From positions 1 to 64,000 of the forward strand of contig NZ_JALBGV010000014.1 in NCBI RefSeq assembly GCF_023006505.1: a stretch of 64,000 nucleotides of DNA, read 5' to 3'. The stretch is from Neorhizobium sp. SHOUNA12A (GTDB lineage: Bacteria > Pseudomonadota > Alphaproteobacteria > Rhizobiales > Rhizobiaceae). The notes beneath the pieces were generated by a model. The model searched no databases. It was given only the letters and a program-made list of their open reading frames with translations, and was not told where the DNA came from. The stretch's first letter is position 1; each line of letters opens with the position of its first letter. This document shows, piece after piece, positions 63,440 to 64,000 of the stretch. The position numbers and the translations under genes were made by a program.

Positions 63440-64000
63440 TTATCGCGCAAGCACGCCGAACGGTGAAATCGACTTCAGGTCGGGATCCGCGATATCGGTC
63501 GCTCTCGCGACCTCAGCATGGCTCATGCTGTAGCCGTAGTCGAGGACGCGCACACCGTCCATGATGAAGAGTTGGGCCTTGTCCAAGCCGGGTCGCAGGT
63601 TCCCCGTCACGGTGACGACCTCGTAAACCCTCGAAAGATGGAATGGCTCGTCTGCTACGACATGGACCAATTGGTTCGGCGGTGGAGCCGCGCTGTGGCT
63701 GCAGGCTCCAGCCCAGGGCACCAGCATGAACTCGTAGACGAGATCGCCGTCCTGATCGACGGGCAGGATGAACCCGGTCAGCTCTACTGCACGGCTTTCG
63801 TCACGCCACGCGAGTGTTTCGCCCTGGGAGCGACTGGACGCCATGCCTGGTAACGCGACATCTAATCTCGATTGATCCGCAGGCCGCAAGGCGCTCCAAA
63901 GAACCGACTGGGGACCTGCATAGGCGCCGGACGCCGAATAGGTCATCCCGATCAGGATCGTCGTCAGTTTCAGGAGGAAAAGCGCGCGCCTCATCTGCAT
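63440..64000 (-). CDS. DUF3299 domain-containing exported protein
   Basis: 186 residues from ATG 64000 at the very edge of the window (ATG 63994 also fits). Sec-type signal (LLKLTTILIGMTYSASGAYA, cleavage near residue 28). DUF3299 motifs: VELTGFILPVDQDGDLVYEF, VPWAGACSHSAAPPPNQLVH. In Vibrio, DUF3299 proteins are part of zinc-regulated export or uptake loci (ZrgD/E), so a zinc link with the AztD region is possible but not shown. The promoter lies outside the window. Confidence 0.85.
   Translation of the reverse strand: MQMRRALFLLKLTTILIGMTYSASGAYAGPQSVLWSALRPADQSRLDVALPGMASSRSQGETLAWRDESRAVELTGFILPVDQDGDLVYEFMLVPWAGACSHSAAPPPNQLVHVVADEPFHLSRVYEVVTVTGNLRPGLDKAQLFIMDGVRVLDYGYSMSHAEVARATDIADPDLKSISPFGVLAR

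Noticed and set aside
1..64000. CRISPR arrays, tRNA/rRNA genes, repABC, DDE transposases
   Set aside because: Looked for on reading; none was recognised in the window.

Overview
The window looks like part of a large plasmid (or plasmid-derived island) of a Rhizobiales bacterium, most likely Rhizobiaceae. This rests on the left-hand block of DUF1173, DUF736, DUF2493, DUF932, DUF6117 and ParB-like genes, which I know as a conserved set on rhizobial plasmids, on an AT-palindromic Zur-type box, on a GAAAAGTGGGAACCGG intergenic repeat typical of rhizobia, on the high GC content and on the density of ABC-transporter operons. No rRNA, tRNA or CRISPR array was seen, and no repABC or other replication origin.

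Region 1 (1-19310) is a plasmid-housekeeping block, mostly on the minus strand: DUF1173 (cut by the window edge), a WGR protein, an HU-type protein, DUF736, a Phd/PemK-like toxin-antitoxin pair, DUF2493, a Toprim primase-like protein, a strawberry-notch-type methylase/helicase, DUF6117, DUF932 and a long ParB-like protein. It is damaged. The helicase gene is split by a 3.7-kb recombinase-in-trio (RIT) element at about 8347-12095, the toxin and the ParB-like gene carry frameshifts, and another small gene pair may be frameshifted. Removing the RIT element at a 6-bp GACATA repeat restores an uninterrupted 1473-codon helicase frame.

Region 2 (19787-24164) is a compact plus-strand operon: an Xre-type regulator, a SARP-like/TPR regulator, a 72-residue peptide, a YcaO protein and a TfuA protein. 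YcaO with TfuA is the signature of thioamide-forming RiPP biosynthesis, and the small peptide has no cysteine. This is the best candidate for an undescribed natural-product system here.

Region 3 (25093-46497) is metabolic. It holds a polyamine/putrescine-type ABC transporter with a CocE-like hydrolase, a creatininase-family amidohydrolase, an acyl-CoA ligase and a LysR regulator. Next come a phospholipid operon (PlsC, CdsA, a membrane protein and an atypical CDP-alcohol phosphatidyltransferase), a ribose-type ABC transporter with an SMP-30 lactonase and a divergent two-component system, and a Prc/Tsp-type protease.

Region 4 (46676-64000) has short-chain dehydrogenases, a NIPSNAP protein, an O-methyltransferase with a divergent TetR regulator, and an SDR/ECF-sigma pair. 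A NitT/TauT-type transporter follows with a sulfatase and a divergent LacI regulator. A Zur-box-preceded chimera joins a CobW remnant to the zinc chaperone AztD. A cobalamin riboswitch then heads a CbiX-like/ferredoxin gene and a Nik/Dpp-type transporter that has no ATPase genes inside the window. A DUF3299 protein lies at the right edge.
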